Assembly: GCA_905181755.1 (NCBI GenBank)
Contig: CAJIYY010000014.1
Location: 1 to 14,161, forward strand
DNA length: 14,161 nucleotides
Source of the DNA: Candidatus Dadabacteria bacterium UBA1144
GTDB taxonomy: Bacteria; Desulfobacterota_D; UBA1144
Direction: 5' to 3'
Shown: positions 6,705-14,161 of the stretch, one piece after another
How positions within the stretch are numbered: position 1 is the stretch's first letter
Layout: every line of letters begins with the position of its first letter
Program-made: the position numbers and the translations under genes
The notes under the pieces: generated by a model
What the model saw: only the letters and a program-made list of their open reading frames with translations
What the model was told of the DNA's origin: nothing
Database searches by the model: none

Positions 6705-9700
6705 TTAATTCAATTTAATTATAAACCTACCATCTACAATTTCATAATTACTTTTTAACATATTTTCTATATTAATGGTCTCACTTAGGAGTTTGTATAT
6801 TTCTGGAGGGTTAATAGCTATTTTTTTTATTTCGACTTGGAATTCTTTGATTTTTTTAATCTTTTTGCTGAGGAAGATCACTGATTCTTTTTTGAAAATT
6901 AACTTATATATCCCAAGTCTTTGGCTCTCAATCTTAATTAGTGTTATATAAATAAGGTTTTGAACCTGGTTTGGAATTACGCCAAATTTATCTAGTAATT
7001 CTTCTAATAGTTCCAAGGAATCATTTGTGGACCCAATTAAAGATATTTTTTTATAATAATAGAGTCTTCTTTCAGCAGACTCTATATAATTGTCAGGTAT
7101 GTAGATGTTTTGGTTTGCTATTACTTCTACTTCTTCTTCTTCGTTCATAGCAGTGTCTTTAATATTATTTATTTCCTTTTCTAGAAGCTCGAGATAGAAT
7201 TCAATCCCAACGTCAAAGATATTCCCTGACTGTTGTGTACCAAAAAGATTCCCAGCCCCTCGTATTTCAAGATCTTCCATTGCAATATTGAACCCTGACC
7301 CAAGCCTTGTTAATTTTCTTATTGCATTAAGCCTTTTCTTCGCTGTTTCACTAATTTCTTGATTAGGAATTAGCAAGAAAGCTTTCCCTTTGTTGCTCCC
7401 TCTTCCTATCCTTCCCCTAAGCTGATATAAGTCAGAGAGTCCAAATTTGTGTGCGTTATTTATTATCATTGTATTTGCTTCTCGTATATCTAGACCTGCT
7501 TCAATTATAGTAGTCGTTATAAGGACTTTTACTTTTCCATCAATAAAAGCCTGTAATGTTTCTTCTATCGCGTCACCTCGCATCTGTCCATGAATAAATT
7601 TAACTTCTACACCTGGACAAATATCCATAATATTTTTGTGGATTTTTTCTATACTCGCAATTTCGTTGTGAACAAAGAATACCCTTCCGTTCCTAGCTAG
7701 CTCATACGATATGGCTTTCTTGATTAAAGATGCATCAAACTCTTCTATATAGGTTTCAATGCTAAGTCTTTCTTTCGGAGGTGTAGATAGAAGGCTTATC
7801 TCTCTTAATCCGCTTAAGGATAGCTGAAGAGTCCTAGGTATAGGAGTTGCAGAGATACTAAGCGAGTCTATACCTTTTTTTATTTGCTTAATTTTTTCTT
7901 TATCAGACACTCCAAACTTATGCTCTTCGTCAATTATTATTAATCCTAGATTCTTTAATTTTATTTTCTTAGAAAAAATTTTGTGTGTTCCAATTAGTAT
8001 GTCAATTTTTCCACTTATTGAATCTTCAATTATTTTATCTAACTCCTTTTTTCTTGTGAACCTTGTCACTCCTTCAACTCTTATCGGAAATTCTTTAAAT
8101 CTATCAATAAAAGTCCTGAGGTGTTGATGTGCCAACAAAGTGGTTGGAGCAACTAGAACAGATTGTTTCAGGTTGATGGAAGACAAGAAGGAAGCCCTCA
8201 AGGCTACTTCCGTCTTTCCAAATCCAACATCCCCACATATTAGCCTATCCATTGGAGAGCTTGATTGCATATCCTTATAAGTGTCTAGTATCGCATTTTT
8301 CTGATCAACTGTTTCCTCGAATTCGAATGTTTCTTCAAAAGCTGCAATTTCTTGATTATTAAGTTTAAATGGAAAACCTTTTACTGACTTTCTTTGAGCA
8401 TAAAGACTGAGTATTTCTCTTGCTGTAGTTTGCGCAACCCTTCTTGCTTTTTTAACTTTGCCTGACCAAGCCTTTGTTCTTAATGTATCCAAAGCTTTAC
8501 CGTCAGATGAGCCAATATATTTTTGTATCAATGATATTCTATCTATTGGGATAAGAAGCAGGTCATTATGACTAAACTTACATTCGATAAAATCAACATA
8601 CATATTCTCAATTAGTTTATTCTTGATTCCATTAAAGAAACAAAGACCAAAATCTTTATGTATAACTAAATCACCTTCCTTAAGGTCGTTAAACCCAGAA
8701 AGCTTAAAGGATTTTTTAGCGTACTTTTCTGAATGAGAAGACTCTTTCTTTCCTTCTTCTTTGTTAGTAAAAGATAAGAATATTTTTCTTGGATTTCTTA
8801 AAATAAATGGTTTTCTTAGAAATCCATTTAAAAATAAGATTTTCTCAAGATGCTGGGCTTTTAGGTCAACCTTGAGGTTGTTAATTGTTTGGGCATCTGC
8901 AATAAGAGTAATCTCTTCTGCTGACTTTTCTTTGTCTAGCACATTCATGAGTGACGATATTGAACTGCTTGCTTCTTCTTTAAGGTACTGAATATTAAAT
9001 TCATACCCTTCAGTTGAATCTTCTTTTTTTAAAGGATCTATATAGATAATCTTGTTTTTCTTAATAAAGTTCTTTGCTTTTGTTGAATTGACTTGGCTAT
9101 CCTCAATGATGCAATCAGAAAAGACTATTGAGTTCTCTATATAGTCTGCAACTAGCAAGTCTTTTCGACCGCTATCACTTTCTTTGAGAGTTACAACCTC
9201 AACTTTATGCAGCTTTTCCTTAAATCTTCTTTCATTCTCTATATCAAAAGAATTTATTGAACTTATTTTATCGTCGAAGAATTCAACTCTTATTGGAGAC
9301 TTGCAGGAAGGAGCAAAGATGTCGACTATCGATCCCCTTACCGAAAAATCACCCAACCTCTCAATGAATTCGTTTCTTCTATATTCAAAATTTTCAAGTT
9401 TAAGAATTAGACTTTCTCTATTCAAACTGTTTTTACTAATATCTATAAGAATTTTTTTCTTGTTTATTCCTTCTTCAAAAGGGAGGTAAAGATTTTCCTG
9501 TTCGATAAACTTTATCTTGCGATTATTCTTTTCGAGAAAAAATAAGATATTTAACAATTTACTTCTATTATTTAAATCGTTAGTCTGTGATTTGAGGATG
9601 TCGCTTCCAAGGTAAAAAGTCTTTTTCTTCCATATTTCTTCGATGTACTCTATTAGAAGCTTGCACTCTTTTGAGTTTTTAGTTATGAAGAAAATGTCCT

Positions 9701-9830
9701 TAGTGATTTCTGTTGATACTTGATCAATGATTTTGGACAAGATGAAATCGTTACAATTAAATAAATTAAAAGTTCTATTATTGCTTAGATTAAGATTGAA
9801 GTCTTCGAGTAGATTCTGCTCCTCGCTCAT
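6705..9830 (-). CDS. mfd: Transcription-repair coupling factor (Mfd translocase)
   Basis: Mfd recognises RNA polymerase stalled at DNA damage, pushes it off with its dsDNA translocase and recruits UvrA. The 1041-aa chain holds a UvrB-like N-terminal module with ERLGDFSVRGSIVDIF (157-172), an RNA-polymerase interacting domain from about 383 (EGDLVIHKDFGL) to 440, and the linker helix around KAWSGKVKKARR (453-463). The translocase motor has Walker A GDVGFGKT (533-540), DEEH (634-637), ATPIPRT (661-667), TTIIEAGLDI (773-782) and QLRGRIGR (803-810). The C-terminal TRCF domain follows from about 905. The motor is complete. It is roughly 100 residues shorter than E. coli Mfd, with the loss spread over the N-terminal half and tail. 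ATG 9830 overlaps the leuB stop by four bases (ATGA), implying coupled translation. Confidence 0.95.
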   Translation of the reverse strand: MSEEQNLLEDFNLNLSNNRTFNLFNCNDFILSKIIDQVSTEITKDIFFITKNSKECKLLIEYIEEIWKKKTFYLGSDILKSQTNDLNNRSKLLNILFFLEKNNRKIKFIEQENLYLPFEEGINKKKILIDISKNSLNRESLILKLENFEYRRNEFIERLGDFSVRGSIVDIFAPSCKSPIRVEFFDDKISSINSFDIENERRFKEKLHKVEVVTLKESDSGRKDLLVADYIENSIVFSDCIIEDSQVNSTKAKNFIKKNKIIYIDPLKKEDSTEGYEFNIQYLKEEASSSISSLMNVLDKEKSAEEITLIADAQTINNLKVDLKAQHLEKILFLNGFLRKPFILRNPRKIFLSFTNKEEGKKESSHSEKYAKKSFKLSGFNDLKEGDLVIHKDFGLCFFNGIKNKLIENMYVDFIECKFSHNDLLLIPIDRISLIQKYIGSSDGKALDTLRTKAWSGKVKKARRVAQTTAREILSLYAQRKSVKGFPFKLNNQEIAAFEETFEFEETVDQKNAILDTYKDMQSSSPMDRLICGDVGFGKTEVALRASFLSSINLKQSVLVAPTTLLAHQHLRTFIDRFKEFPIRVEGVTRFTRKKELDKIIEDSISGKIDILIGTHKIFSKKIKLKNLGLIIIDEEHKFGVSDKEKIKQIKKGIDSLSISATPIPRTLQLSLSGLREISLLSTPPKERLSIETYIEEFDASLIKKAISYELARNGRVFFVHNEIASIEKIHKNIMDICPGVEVKFIHGQMRGDAIEETLQAFIDGKVKVLITTTIIEAGLDIREANTMIINNAHKFGLSDLYQLRGRIGRGSNKGKAFLLIPNQEISETAKKRLNAIRKLTRLGSGFNIAMEDLEIRGAGNLFGTQQSGNIFDVGIEFYLELLEKEINNIKDTAMNEEEEVEVIANQNIYIPDNYIESAERRLYYYKKISLIGSTNDSLELLEELLDKFGVIPNQVQNLIYITLIKIESQRLGIYKLIFKKESVIFLSKKIKKIKEFQVEIKKIAINPPEIYKLLSETINIENMLKSNYEIVDGRFIIKLN

Positions 9831-10897
9831 GAGCTTAGTTTATCTATATTCTTTAAAATTTCATCACCCATTTCTGTACAAGTTAATGTATTTTCGTTTC
9901 CAATATCCTTAGTCCTGAAGCCCAAATTCAACGTTTCTGAAACTCCATTCTCGATTAAATCGGAAATATTACCTAGATTAAGAGAATATTTGAAAAGCAT
10001 TCCTAAAGATAGTATTGCTGCAATAGGGTTTGCTATATTTTGTCCTGCTATATCTGGAGCACTTCCATGGACAGGTTCGTATATTCCATTTTTATTACCT
10101 ATACTCGCAGAAGGTAACATTCCAAGTGAACCAGTAAGTTCAGCAATTTCATCGCTTATAATGTCACCAAATAGGTTTCCCGCAAGGATGACATCAAAGG
10201 TTGAAGGTCTTTTTATTACTTGCATGGCAGCGTTATCTATATATAGATGTTCGAGCTCAACATCTTTGAATTCATTCTCATGAACTTCAGTTACCACATC
10301 TCTCCAAAGCTGCATTACTTCTAATACATTAGCCTTATCAAGAGACGTAACCTTGTTTTTCCTTTTTCTGGCAATTTCAAAAGCTACTCTGGCCACTCGA
10401 GCTATTTCGTCCTCATTGTAAATTAAGTTATTTGCAGCAACTCTTTTGCCCCCCACTTCTTTCATATACCTAGGCTCACCAAAATATATTCCTCCAGTTA
10501 GTTCTCTAACAACAAAAATGTCTGTTCCCTGTAGAACGCTCTTTTTTAATGTGGATGAGTTTATGAGAGCTGGAAACACTTTCCCAGGTCTTAAATTAGC
10601 AAAAGCTTCGAGCTCTTTTCGTAGTGTCAGCAGTCCTTTTTCTGGTTTAAGATTATGCTCAAGCTTTTCCCATTTCGGTCCTCCAACTGCACCAAGCAAG
10701 ACTGCGTCAGCATCTAAAGCCTTATCTAAAACATTTTTTGTTAAGGGCTCTCCGTGCACATCGATTGAAGCACCACCAAACAAATCTTCAGAAAGCTCAA
10801 TTTCACAACTTTTTCTAAAATAATCTATAACTTTCAGACATTCGTTGGTTACTTCTTGTCCTATTCGATCACCTGGTAGGATTAATATTTTTTTCAT
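9827..10897 (-). CDS. leuB: 3-isopropylmalate dehydrogenase (leucine biosynthesis)
   Basis: LeuB oxidises and decarboxylates 3-isopropylmalate with NAD+ to 2-oxoisocaproate, the third step of leucine synthesis. The 356-aa protein has the full length. Substrate contacts are visible: LRKEL (Arg93), ANLRP (Arg103), VREL (Arg131), IYFGEP (Tyr138), LDKANVL (Lys188), Asp221 and the metal-binding Asp245/Asp249 within the signature NLFGDIISDEIAEL (241-254). EPVHGSAPDIAG (274-285) is the NAD+-binding loop that favours NAD over NADP. The N-terminal loop reads GDRIGQE where most bacteria have GDGIGPE; yeast Leu2 also departs there (GDHVGQE), so this is probably tolerated. AGGGG about 7 bases before ATG 10897 is a good ribosome site. 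leuA, leuCD and asd are not adjacent, although leuB-asd-truA order is common in Gram-negatives. Confidence 0.95.
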   Translation of the reverse strand: MKKILILPGDRIGQEVTNECLKVIDYFRKSCEIELSEDLFGGASIDVHGEPLTKNVLDKALDADAVLLGAVGGPKWEKLEHNLKPEKGLLTLRKELEAFANLRPGKVFPALINSSTLKKSVLQGTDIFVVRELTGGIYFGEPRYMKEVGGKRVAANNLIYNEDEIARVARVAFEIARKRKNKVTSLDKANVLEVMQLWRDVVTEVHENEFKDVELEHLYIDNAAMQVIKRPSTFDVILAGNLFGDIISDEIAELTGSLGMLPSASIGNKNGIYEPVHGSAPDIAGQNIANPIAAILSLGMLFKYSLNLGNISDLIENGVSETLNLGFRTKDIGNENTLTCTEMGDEILKNIDKLSS

Positions 10898-10914
10898 TTA
10901 TAGCCCCTGTATTT

Positions 10915-11643
10915 TTATTTGCTTCTTAAAAAAACCTTGTTACTTGTTTCGCTTAAGCCCTCTATTTGAACACTTACAATGTCATTCTCTCTAATCTCAC
11001 CTACTCCTCCAGGGGTACCTGTAAGGATTAAATCACCTTTATTAAGAGTCATTATCTTGCTTATATAGCTGATTAGAAAATCAATTTTATGTATCATATG
11101 TTTTGTGCTGGACTCTTGCCTCGTTTCTTTGTTTACAATAGTTCTGATTGTAACATCTTGGTAGTCAATTTCATCTGATATTATTGGACCCACTGGACAG
11201 AAAGTGTCAAAGCTCTTGCCTCTGGAAAATTGTATATCTTTAGCTTGCAGATCTCTTGCTGTAATATCGTTTACACATATTGCTCCCAGAATATAATCGC
11301 GTGCATCTTTCTTGCTAACCCATTTTGCTTCTTTTTTAATAACAATCCCTAACTCCCCCTCATAGTCGACTTTGGAGCTCATGTAGTTTGGATATAAAAT
11401 AGCATCATTTGGACCCACAATAGAAGAAGGTGCCTTTAGAAAAATAAGAGGTTCTTCTGGGGGACTTTTTTTCATTTCAGCTGCATGGTCAAAATAGTTT
11501 AATCCTATAGCGACTATCTTAGATGGAGAAATAGGAGCAGCCATATTTATTTTTTTTCCTTCGTTCTCCTCTTGATAAGATTTAAAAGAGGAGTATTTCT
11601 TTTTCTTTGTCTTACCGTTTTCTACGCGTGAACAAACTATCAT
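10915..11643 (-). CDS. Fumarylacetoacetate hydrolase (FAH) family enzyme
   Basis: The 242-aa product has the FAH fold signature: KIVAIGLNYFDHAAEM (42-57), PPEEPLIFLKAPSSIVG (61-77), VDYEGELGIVI (92-102) with metal ligands Glu95 and Glu97, VNDITARD (124-131) with ligand Asp126, RGKSFDTFCPVGP (141-153) with Lys143, and LTGTPGGVG (207-215). Members of this family, close to FAHD1/YcgM, cleave or decarboxylate acylpyruvates and oxaloacetate or act in aromatic meta-cleavage; the substrate cannot be told from sequence. No other catabolic gene is nearby, so a metabolite-repair type role (for example oxaloacetate or acylpyruvate clean-up) is as likely as a pathway role. The N-terminal segment before residue 40 is shorter than usual but present. 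Its ATG follows the truA stop by one base, with no separate ribosome site, indicating coupled translation. Confidence 0.85.
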   Translation of the reverse strand: MIVCSRVENGKTKKKKYSSFKSYQEENEGKKINMAAPISPSKIVAIGLNYFDHAAEMKKSPPEEPLIFLKAPSSIVGPNDAILYPNYMSSKVDYEGELGIVIKKEAKWVSKKDARDYILGAICVNDITARDLQAKDIQFSRGKSFDTFCPVGPIISDEIDYQDVTIRTIVNKETRQESSTKHMIHKIDFLISYISKIMTLNKGDLILTGTPGGVGEIRENDIVSVQIEGLSETSNKVFLRSK

Positions 11644-11644
11644 G

Positions 11645-12382
11645 TTAATATTTTACATCATAAAGGTATAGACCACACGCTGGCACAGATAAATTTTGTT
11701 TTAGCTTACCTCTGTTTCCAAGGGCATTAAGTATTTCACTCTTAGATATTTTATCTTTTTCATAATTAATTAGAGCTCCAACTATTAATCTAACCATTCC
11801 TCTAAGGAATCCATTACCAGCAATTTTTATTTCTAACATTTTTTTGCTTTTTATAATTCTGATTGAGTATATTTCCCTTTTTGTAGACTTGCCAGAATAT
11901 CCTGTTTTGCAAAAATTTATGAAATCATGATTACCTATGAATACTTGTGCTATATCTTTCATTTTCTCTACATCTAGATTTTTTTTGATAAATAAAAATC
12001 TGTTCTTTTCGAATACACTGCAGGGGCTCTGCGTTTTGATTTTATACATGTAAGTCTTCTTTTTACAGCTGTGTTGAGAATGGAAATCTTTGGAAACTTC
12101 TACGCACTTATTTATTCGTATTTGTGAACCTAGCAAGATGTTTAAGTCGTTTTTGAGGCTAATTAGGTTTAGGCTAGTTTTCTCTAAGGTGTGATAGTTG
12201 GCGACTTGATTTAAACTATGTACACCACTGTCGGTCCTACCTGACCCTATTAATGTAATTTTTCTCTTATATATTGTTTCAAGTTTGTTCTCTATTTCTT
12301 CTTGGATAGTTGGATTATTGGCCTGTTTTTGCCAGCCTGAATAGTTAGTTCCAATATACTCTATCTCCATTTTTATATTCAT
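11645..12382 (-). CDS. truA: tRNA pseudouridine(38-40) synthase
   Basis: TruA converts uridines 38, 39 and 40 in the anticodon arm of many tRNAs to pseudouridine. The 245-aa length is normal. The start MNIKMEIEYIGTNYSGWQKQ is typical, and the catalytic aspartate is Asp51 in GSGRTDSGVHS (46-56). KKTYMYKI (108-115), IGNHDFINFCKTG (149-161) and AGNGFLRGMVRLIVG (188-202) are the other expected blocks. AAGGA (complement of 12393-12397) lies 10 bases before ATG 12382, and the start overlaps the oppB stop by one base (TAATG). Clustering with leuB is common in proteobacteria, although asd is missing between them here and an FAH gene takes the place. Confidence 0.95.
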   Translation of the reverse strand: MNIKMEIEYIGTNYSGWQKQANNPTIQEEIENKLETIYKRKITLIGSGRTDSGVHSLNQVANYHTLEKTSLNLISLKNDLNILLGSQIRINKCVEVSKDFHSQHSCKKKTYMYKIKTQSPCSVFEKNRFLFIKKNLDVEKMKDIAQVFIGNHDFINFCKTGYSGKSTKREIYSIRIIKSKKMLEIKIAGNGFLRGMVRLIVGALINYEKDKISKSEILNALGNRGKLKQNLSVPACGLYLYDVKY

Positions 12383-13299
12383 TAGTACTTTATCCTTTTG
12401 TCTAACAGGGGATACGTAAAGTCAATCAGCATGTTTATGGTTACTAGGACTATTGTGTAGACGATTGTCATGCCGCAAATAATTGGATAGTCACGGTTTA
12501 TAATAGACAAGATAAACATTTTTCCCATCCCAGGTATTGAAAATATGCTTTCAACTACAAAAGATCCGGTAATCATGAAGGCTGAAATAGGGCCAATCGC
12601 TGTTACAAAAGGTACTAGTGAGTTCCTTACTATGTAATATTTAAGAATCAGCTCACTCTTTACATTGTTCAATTTTGCGTTGCGATAGTACATAGTGTTT
12701 TGGATATCGTTCATTGATTCAAGCATTAGCTTAGTTAAAAAGGAAATTGAGGGTATTGATAGTGTTACAACAGGCAAAACGTAGCTAAGAGGTGACTCTA
12801 GCAGGGCGGCGGGTAAAATTTTGAATTTAACAGAAAAAAGCATTATTAGTAGGGCGCCTATTAGAAAAGTTGGAGTTCCAACAGATAGATATAAAAAATT
12901 TGTAATTAATTTAGATTTCAAACTCTTTTTATTTCTATAGATAGATTTTGCAAGAACTACTGAGGAGAAAATTGTGAAAATTAAAGAAAGAACCCCAATT
13001 CTTAATGAGTATGGAAAGCTCTTTTTTATAATCTCGTTGACACTTTTTCCAGGGTAAAAGTAAGATGGACCAAGATCAAGTGTTGATGTTGTTTTTATAT
13101 AATATACATATTGATTAATTAGTGGCTCATTCAACTTGTACTTCTTCTCTATGTTAACTTTAACTTTTTCAGGGAGTCTCTTTTCTGAGTCAAAGGGGCC
13201 ACCTGGAAGAACTCTAAGTAGCAAGAAAGTTGCAGAAACTACTATAAAGACAACAATAGTGGAACTTATAAGCTTCTTAATAAAAAAATTATTCATCAT
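12382..13299 (-). CDS. oppB: ABC transporter permease, OppB/DppB type
   Basis: This 305-aa inner-membrane protein is one of the two permeases of a peptide-type ABC importer. Residues 12-31 are the first membrane segment, followed by LPGGPFDSEKRLP (31-43), KYKLNEPL (53-60) and DLGPSY (75-80), which match OppB rather than NikB or DppB in detail. Five further membrane segments fall near 98-118, 133-157, 170-193, 230-252 and 272-294. GSFVVESIFSIPGMGK (245-260), NRDYP (268-272) and LLDKRIKY at the end are family hallmarks. The cytoplasmic EAA loop (204-230) is unusual: the region equivalent to YVRTARAKGL reads YYRNAKLNNV, losing the conserved glycine. Two Met codons in tandem (13299, 13296) could both start; the reading frame overlaps the upstream gene by 11 bases. 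No OppA, OppC, OppD or OppF gene is visible. OppB-type fold is secure; the substrate is not. Confidence 0.88.
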   Translation of the reverse strand: MMNNFFIKKLISSTIVVFIVVSATFLLLRVLPGGPFDSEKRLPEKVKVNIEKKYKLNEPLINQYVYYIKTTSTLDLGPSYFYPGKSVNEIIKKSFPYSLRIGVLSLIFTIFSSVVLAKSIYRNKKSLKSKLITNFLYLSVGTPTFLIGALLIMLFSVKFKILPAALLESPLSYVLPVVTLSIPSISFLTKLMLESMNDIQNTMYYRNAKLNNVKSELILKYYIVRNSLVPFVTAIGPISAFMITGSFVVESIFSIPGMGKMFILSIINRDYPIICGMTIVYTIVLVTINMLIDFTYPLLDKRIKY

Positions 13300-14161
13300 T
13301 TCTAGTTAAGTATATTTCCCTATAAGTTTTTATATCCTTTTTATCTGAGGCAACAATGTGTAGTTTATTTCTTCCTGGTTCAAGCTTTAACTCAAAATCT
13401 TCGGTAATTACTTTGTCTTCTGAGATCATTAGCCTTACTTTCTCGTCATTTAAGAAGTAATTAATATTCTTTATTCTTGAGTCATCACTAATCTCAGCAT
13501 TAATATGAACCCCCCCTTCTTCTAACCTTTCTATTGATTTGATTAATATTTTTGGGGGCTCTTCGTAAGCTCTTTGTAGCTTATGCTTGGACCCACTTTC
13601 ATCTTTATCCTCAAATGCCTCGACACTTTTTCTTTCTATCCAGGATAGCATCCTTCCGTTGTTTGATGAAACTAGAATGAAGTCTTGGGTCCCTCCGATA
13701 GCTTCGATTGTGCTGTTTTCATTAACTTCTCCGAGCACTATCCCTTTTAGGCTAGGCTCTGAATAAAGTATTGATTGTTGTAGGACTTTGTAGTTACTAT
13801 CCTGGGATTTATAGGAGAGTAGCTCTTTTTTTGAAATTAGAATATCTTTGTCGAAGAAAGCATTTGTATCTTCATCATGAAATCTGATTTTAAAACTAAT
13901 GTCTTCATTGTCGACATCATTTTCTGAGACATATAAGACACTGGTAATGTTAAAGTTCTTGTTGTTTTGAGATGATATCTTATGCTTTTTATTTTTTATA
14001 ATAAGCTTCTTGTCCCTAGACAGAATTTTTATAAAGCATTCGTTGCAATTTGAAGGAGGATTACTTAATTCCATTATTAAATCAAAACTTATTGCTTTAT
14101 CTGACACATTCGGCCTCAGTGAATATGAAAATTTTGGAAATATAAATTTTTTTTGAATTAC
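13289..14161 (-). CDS. C-terminal part of a probable S41/PDZ C-terminal-processing protease-like protein (partial)
   Basis: The frame is open to the window edge, giving the last 290 residues; a GTG at 14107 is internal, since IFPKFSYSLRPN continues upstream in the same frame. No protease or PDZ motif is in view. What can be seen is: a beta-rich region to about residue 120 (FKIRFHDEDTNAFFDKDI), an SH3-like segment (VLQQSILYSEPSLKGIVLGE, then GRMLSWIERKSVEAF), and a C-terminal Ig-like segment starting PPKILIKSIERLEEGG with ISDDSRIKNINYFLNDEKV and a final LEPGRNKLHIVASDKK. This order resembles, from memory, the tail of deltaproteobacterial C-terminal-processing proteases (DD..I.DVYIFVN..KVFY ... 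PG.N...V.ARE). That assignment is inference. If right, the protein is periplasmic. It is first in the visible minus-strand train, overlapping oppB by 11 bases. Alternatives are another SH3/Ig envelope protein of unknown role. Confidence 0.55.
   Translation of the reverse strand, partial: VIQKKFIFPKFSYSLRPNVSDKAISFDLIMELSNPPSNCNECFIKILSRDKKLIIKNKKHKISSQNNKNFNITSVLYVSENDVDNEDISFKIRFHDEDTNAFFDKDILISKKELLSYKSQDSNYKVLQQSILYSEPSLKGIVLGEVNENSTIEAIGGTQDFILVSSNNGRMLSWIERKSVEAFEDKDESGSKHKLQRAYEEPPKILIKSIERLEEGGVHINAEISDDSRIKNINYFLNDEKVRLMISEDKVITEDFELKLEPGRNKLHIVASDKKDIKTYREIYLTRNDE

Noticed and set aside
6705..9830. Mfd as a truncated or broken gene because of its short length
   Set aside because: All motor motifs, the RNA polymerase interaction domain and the TRCF tail are present in order; the shorter length is spread over variable regions.
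14105..14107. GTG at 14107 as the true start of the last minus-strand gene
   Set aside because: The frame continues to the window edge with plausible protein-like sequence, and no ribosome site precedes the GTG, so the gene is treated as partial.

Overview
The window is an AT-rich, very tightly packed stretch of bacterial chromosome. I see no mobile elements, CRISPR array or RNA genes. It falls into two opposing blocks of housekeeping genes that meet end to end at 5799/5800. The only intergenic gap longer than about 20 bases is 1267-1391.

Plus strand, 1-1266: a translation cluster made of the 3' end of thrS, then infC, rpmI and rplT (IF3, L35, L20). This is the classic order, but pheST does not follow. 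The IF3 gene does not start at an ordinary codon. Conserved N-terminal sequence extends upstream to an ATA codon at 156, which has a well-placed GGAGG and overlaps the thrS stop. Plus strand, 1392-5799: a complete set of three glycine cleavage genes, gcvT-gcvH-gcvP, with a single-chain P protein. The shared fourth subunit (lipoamide dehydrogenase) is not here. A weak terminator-like element and a 7-bp inverted repeat lie in the gap before gcvT.

Minus strand, 14161 down to 5800: seven genes head to tail with overlaps or gaps of at most 17 bases. In transcription order these are the 3' part of a probable C-terminal-processing (S41/PDZ-type) protease-like protein cut by the window edge, an OppB-type ABC permease, truA, a fumarylacetoacetate-hydrolase-family enzyme, leuB, mfd and a SurA-like periplasmic chaperone. 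No promoter is obvious inside this train, so it is probably one operon or a few overlapping transcripts. The functions (envelope proteostasis, peptide uptake, tRNA modification, leucine synthesis, DNA repair) are unrelated, which looks like genome compaction rather than a single pathway.

Organism: the proteobacterial-style single-chain GcvP, the mfd-surA pairing and the last protein's tail (SH3-like domain plus an Ig-like 'PPKI...' domain, as I remember from deltaproteobacterial CTP proteases) suggest a low-GC, probably free-living, Gram-negative bacterium. My best guess is the former Deltaproteobacteria in the broad sense, for example a marine SAR324-like or Bdellovibrio-like lineage. This is inference with modest confidence.

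I found no convincing undescribed multi-gene system. The points most worth a second look are the AUA start of infC, the orphan and divergent OppB permease, and the zero-gap convergent gene ends.
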